From: an uncultured Bacteroidota bacterium
GTDB lineage: Bacteria; Bacteroidota; Bacteroidia; Bacteroidales; SZUA-534
Length of the DNA: 8,839 bases
NCBI GenBank assembly: GCA_937885735.1
Contig: CALABN010000139.1
Coordinates: 1 to 8,839, forward strand
Direction: 5' to 3'
Below, one piece after another: positions 7,181 through 8,839 of this stretch. Each line of letters opens with the position of its first letter. Within the stretch, counting starts at the first letter, position 1. The notes beneath the pieces were generated by a model. It was not told the DNA's origin. It worked only from the letters and a program-made list of their open reading frames with translations, and ran no database searches. The translations under genes were made by a program, and so were the position numbers.

Positions 7181-7671
7181 AATTGTCTCTTTAATAGTTC
7201 CAACATTTGCTTTCGTGCCACTGAAATCGAAGTTTTTATGCTCGACTTTGGGGTTCCTGTCATCGAGGCTATCTCGTCAAGTGAAAGGCCTTCTTCGTTT
7301 CTCAACTTCAGATACTTGCGTTGTGTGTCAGTCAAGTTGCCGTAAAGCGATTCTGCAATGGCCTTTGTATCAGCGTCGTCAACAATGGACGAGGCCAACG
7401 CCCCGCCTACAAAATCATAGTCTGTCATTGACTGTGTCTTGATTTTGTTCCTGCGGAAATGTGCCACGCAGTTGTTCTTTGCAATCTTGACGGCCAATGC
7501 CTCGGCATCACGAATCGGGTATCCGTCTTCCGACAACCGCCAAAGTGTCACGAGCGACTCCTGCACCACATCCTCGGCTTCGTCAATCAGCCCGCAAGCC
7601 TCACTGAAACGTTTGGCTATCGTCAGCAGTTTCGGTCTTATCCTGTTCGATATTATTTCAAAACTCTCCAT
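7177..7671 (-). CDS. ECF-type RNA polymerase sigma factor
   Basis: This 164-aa protein has the two-domain layout of sigma-70 family ECF factors. Region 2 covers about 10-75, with the conserved EAEDVVQESLVTLWRL stretch (31-46) that contacts core polymerase. Region 4 covers about 112-162, with LTDTQRKYLKLRNEEGLSLD leading into a helix-turn-helix (EIASMTGTPKSSIKTSISVA) that reads the -35 element. It would direct polymerase to a small regulon, probably including its own operon. An upstream TTG extends the frame by seven residues, but the ATG at 7671 is preferred because it fits the usual N terminus. The gene heads the unit with the putative anti-sigma and plug-like genes. Confidence 0.92.
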   Translation of the reverse strand: MESFEIISNRIRPKLLTIAKRFSEACGLIDEAEDVVQESLVTLWRLSEDGYPIRDAEALAVKIAKNNCVAHFRRNKIKTQSMTDYDFVGGALASSIVDDADTKAIAESLYGNLTDTQRKYLKLRNEEGLSLDEIASMTGTPKSSIKTSISVARKQMLELLKRQL

Positions 7672-7771
7672 TTTTATCGTTTCTACACACAAGTAGCAAA
7701 AACGGCTCGAAAGTTAATTTTAAAACGCACTTTTTTTGATTTTTTCAAAACGGCGGCACAACCAACAAACG

Positions 7772-7804
7772 CAAATATTTATCTAACAATAAAATAAACC
7801 CAAA
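7772..7804 (-). promoter_or_regulatory. Promoter of the sigma-factor operon
   Basis: On the minus strand, TTTG (7804-7801) is followed after 21 nt by AATATTTG (7779-7772), seven of eight matches to the Bacteroidetes TAnnTTTG -7 element. It would give a leader of roughly 95 nt before the ATG at 7671. The pattern is that of the primary sigma factor; I did not identify a separate autoregulatory site. Confidence 0.55.
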
Positions 7805-7832
7805 CATATCAAAAAAACATACACCACCAGTT

Positions 7833-7851
7833 TTGTTTTTTTCAAAAACAA
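7833..7851. repeat. Perfect 8-bp inverted repeat in the divergent spacer
   Basis: TTGTTTTT (7833-7840) and AAAAACAA (7844-7851) are perfect reverse complements around a 3-nt centre. The repeat lies between the two divergent promoters, upstream of both. It could be an operator-like palindrome, but an A/T-only stem can arise by chance in such an AT-rich spacer. Confidence 0.35.
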
Positions 7852-7872
7852 GGCTTGCGAAATATTGATATA

Positions 7873-7905
7873 ATTGAACGCATTATCGATTTTAAACTAT
7901 ATTTA
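7873..7905 (+). promoter_or_regulatory. Candidate promoter of the acyl-CoA ligase gene
   Basis: ATTG (7873-7876) is followed after 21 nt by TATATTTA (7898-7905), seven of eight matches to TAnnTTTG. The predicted transcript start is roughly 30 nt upstream of the ATG at 7941. No Shine-Dalgarno sequence is present; the leader is A-rich, as is common in Bacteroidetes. Confidence 0.5.
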
Positions 7906-7940
7906 CACGGAAAAAACAAACAAAAACACATTAATATAAA

Positions 7941-8828
7941 ATGCCTGTAATTGATTATTTGGAGAGAAACGCCAAGTTGTATCCTAACGAGGTAGCCTTG
8001 GTGGAACTGAATCCTGAAGAGAAAGACAAACGCCGTCTCACATGGAAAGAATATGACCTTATTGAATCCAACAAATTTGCACCATACCGACGTGAAATAA
8101 CATGGAGCGTGTTTGACGAGAAAGCCAACCGCTTTGCGAATATGCTTATCGGCCGTGGCGTGAAGAAAGGCGACAAGGTTGCCATACTTATGTACAACTG
8201 CCTCGAATGGTTGCCAATATATTTCGGCATCCTGAAAACCGGGGCAATTGCCGTTCCGTTCAATTTCCGCTACGACGCAAGCGAGATATTGTATTGCGTT
8301 GAGTTGGCCGAAGTGGACGTGCTGGTATTCGGAATCGAATTTATCGGCCGTTTGGAACAAAACGCCGAGCGTTTGAGCAAAGGACGTATGTTAATATATG
8401 TAGGTGACAACTGTCCAAACTTTGCCGAGAGCTACCGCGAACTTGTGGCCGACTGCCCAAGCACATCGCCCGACATAAACATCACCGATGATGATTTCGG
8501 TGCAATTTATTTCTCATCAGGAACGACTGGTTTCCCGAAAGCGATTCTGCACAAGCACTTGAGTTTGACTCAAGCCGCCGAAATGGAGCAAAAGCACCAC
8601 GCAACCAGCCGCGACGACAATTTCCTTTGCATACCGCCACTCTACCACACTGGCGCCAAATTCCACTGGATGGGCTCGTTGGTGGCAGGCAGCAAGGCTG
8701 TGTTGTTGAAAGGCGCAAAACCTGAAACAATATTGTCGGCAGTATCAAGCGAACGCTGCACCATAGTATGGTTGCTGGTTCCATGGGCACAAGACATTTT
8801 GGATTGTCTGGACGCAGGCACACTATAG
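7941..8828 (+). CDS. Acyl-CoA ligase (AMP-dependent synthetase), cut short by an in-frame TAG
   Basis: These 295 residues are the N-terminal half of an ANL-superfamily acyl-CoA ligase, which activates a carboxylic acid with ATP to an acyl-adenylate and then to acyl-CoA in the cytoplasm. Visible features are the N-terminal ITWSVFDEKANRFANML stretch (53-69), LPIYFGILKTGAIAVPFNFR (91-110), the nucleotide-binding A3 loop YFSSGTTGFPKA (190-201), PPLYHTGAKFHW (232-243), and a VWLLVPWAQDIL segment (276-287). The family normally runs past 500 residues with further motifs (YGxTE, GELxxxG and the C-terminal hinge and Lys), none of which is reached. The TAG at 8826 falls in a segment where relatives usually have Lys, and the frame continues as Ile-Asp-Asp to the window end. 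A point mutation or sequence error in a complete gene is more likely than a true short protein. Fatty-acid chain length cannot be predicted. Confidence 0.8.
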   Translation: MPVIDYLERNAKLYPNEVALVELNPEEKDKRRLTWKEYDLIESNKFAPYRREITWSVFDEKANRFANMLIGRGVKKGDKVAILMYNCLEWLPIYFGILKTGAIAVPFNFRYDASEILYCVELAEVDVLVFGIEFIGRLEQNAERLSKGRMLIYVGDNCPNFAESYRELVADCPSTSPDINITDDDFGAIYFSSGTTGFPKAILHKHLSLTQAAEMEQKHHATSRDDNFLCIPPLYHTGAKFHWMGSLVAGSKAVLLKGAKPETILSAVSSERCTIVWLLVPWAQDILDCLDAGTL

Positions 8829-8839
8829 ATTGACGATTT

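Noticed and set aside
7459..7797. Plus-strand frames opposite the sigma-factor gene and its leader
   Set aside because: They are complementary to conserved region 2 of the sigma factor and have no coding signature of their own.
7842..8360. Minus-strand open frame of 172 codons opposite the acyl-CoA ligase
   Set aside because: It is antisense to strongly conserved ligase sequence and would run across the divergent promoters. It has no recognisable motif.
8826..8828. TAG reassigned to an amino acid
   Set aside because: The plug-protein gene ends with TAG at 6110-6108, directly followed by an intrinsic terminator, and other genes end with TAA or TGA as normal, so standard code use is the simpler reading.

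Overview
The window looks like an ordinary chromosomal stretch from a member of the Bacteroidales, probably a gut- or rumen-type Bacteroides/Prevotella relative. The evidence is the set of protein families (a DUF3109 Cys-cluster protein, a PNaS-type Na/Pi transporter with a PhoU-like tail, a GSFPP-type UDG-superfamily protein, a Bacteroidetes-type acyl-CoA ligase), the absence of clear Shine-Dalgarno sequences, and several copies of the Bacteroidetes promoter pattern (TTTG, 19-21 nt, TAnnTTTG). I see no tRNA, rRNA, CRISPR array, insertion sequence or phage gene.

Layout. Positions 1-280 hold the 3' end of an unrecognised plus-strand gene with a probable frameshift. It converges on a minus-strand pair: an outer-membrane beta-barrel gene (start 2668) followed after 10 nt by a SAM-methyltransferase-like gene (1395-364). 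Divergent from the barrel gene is a UDG-superfamily glycosylase gene (2761-3333). After it comes a Na/Pi cotransporter gene (3555-5294) with its own promoter. A shared bidirectional hairpin terminator separates it from the convergent DUF3109 gene (5941-5366).

The most system-like part is a minus-strand cassette read from 7671 down to 6108: an ECF sigma factor, a single-pass membrane protein whose ATGA overlap with the sigma gene marks it as the likely anti-sigma factor, and a small secreted protein made of TonB-plug-like modules. It has a good promoter at its head and an intrinsic terminator at its tail. It resembles the Bacteroidetes ECF/FecR/SusC arrangement, but the receptor barrel is absent and a plug-only protein takes its place.

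Divergent from the cassette, after an AT-rich spacer with a promoter for each side, is the 5' part of an acyl-CoA ligase gene. It hits an in-frame TAG at 8826 where the protein should continue. Because the first gene is also disrupted within 40 nt of the left edge, both edge defects may be sequence errors at contig ends.
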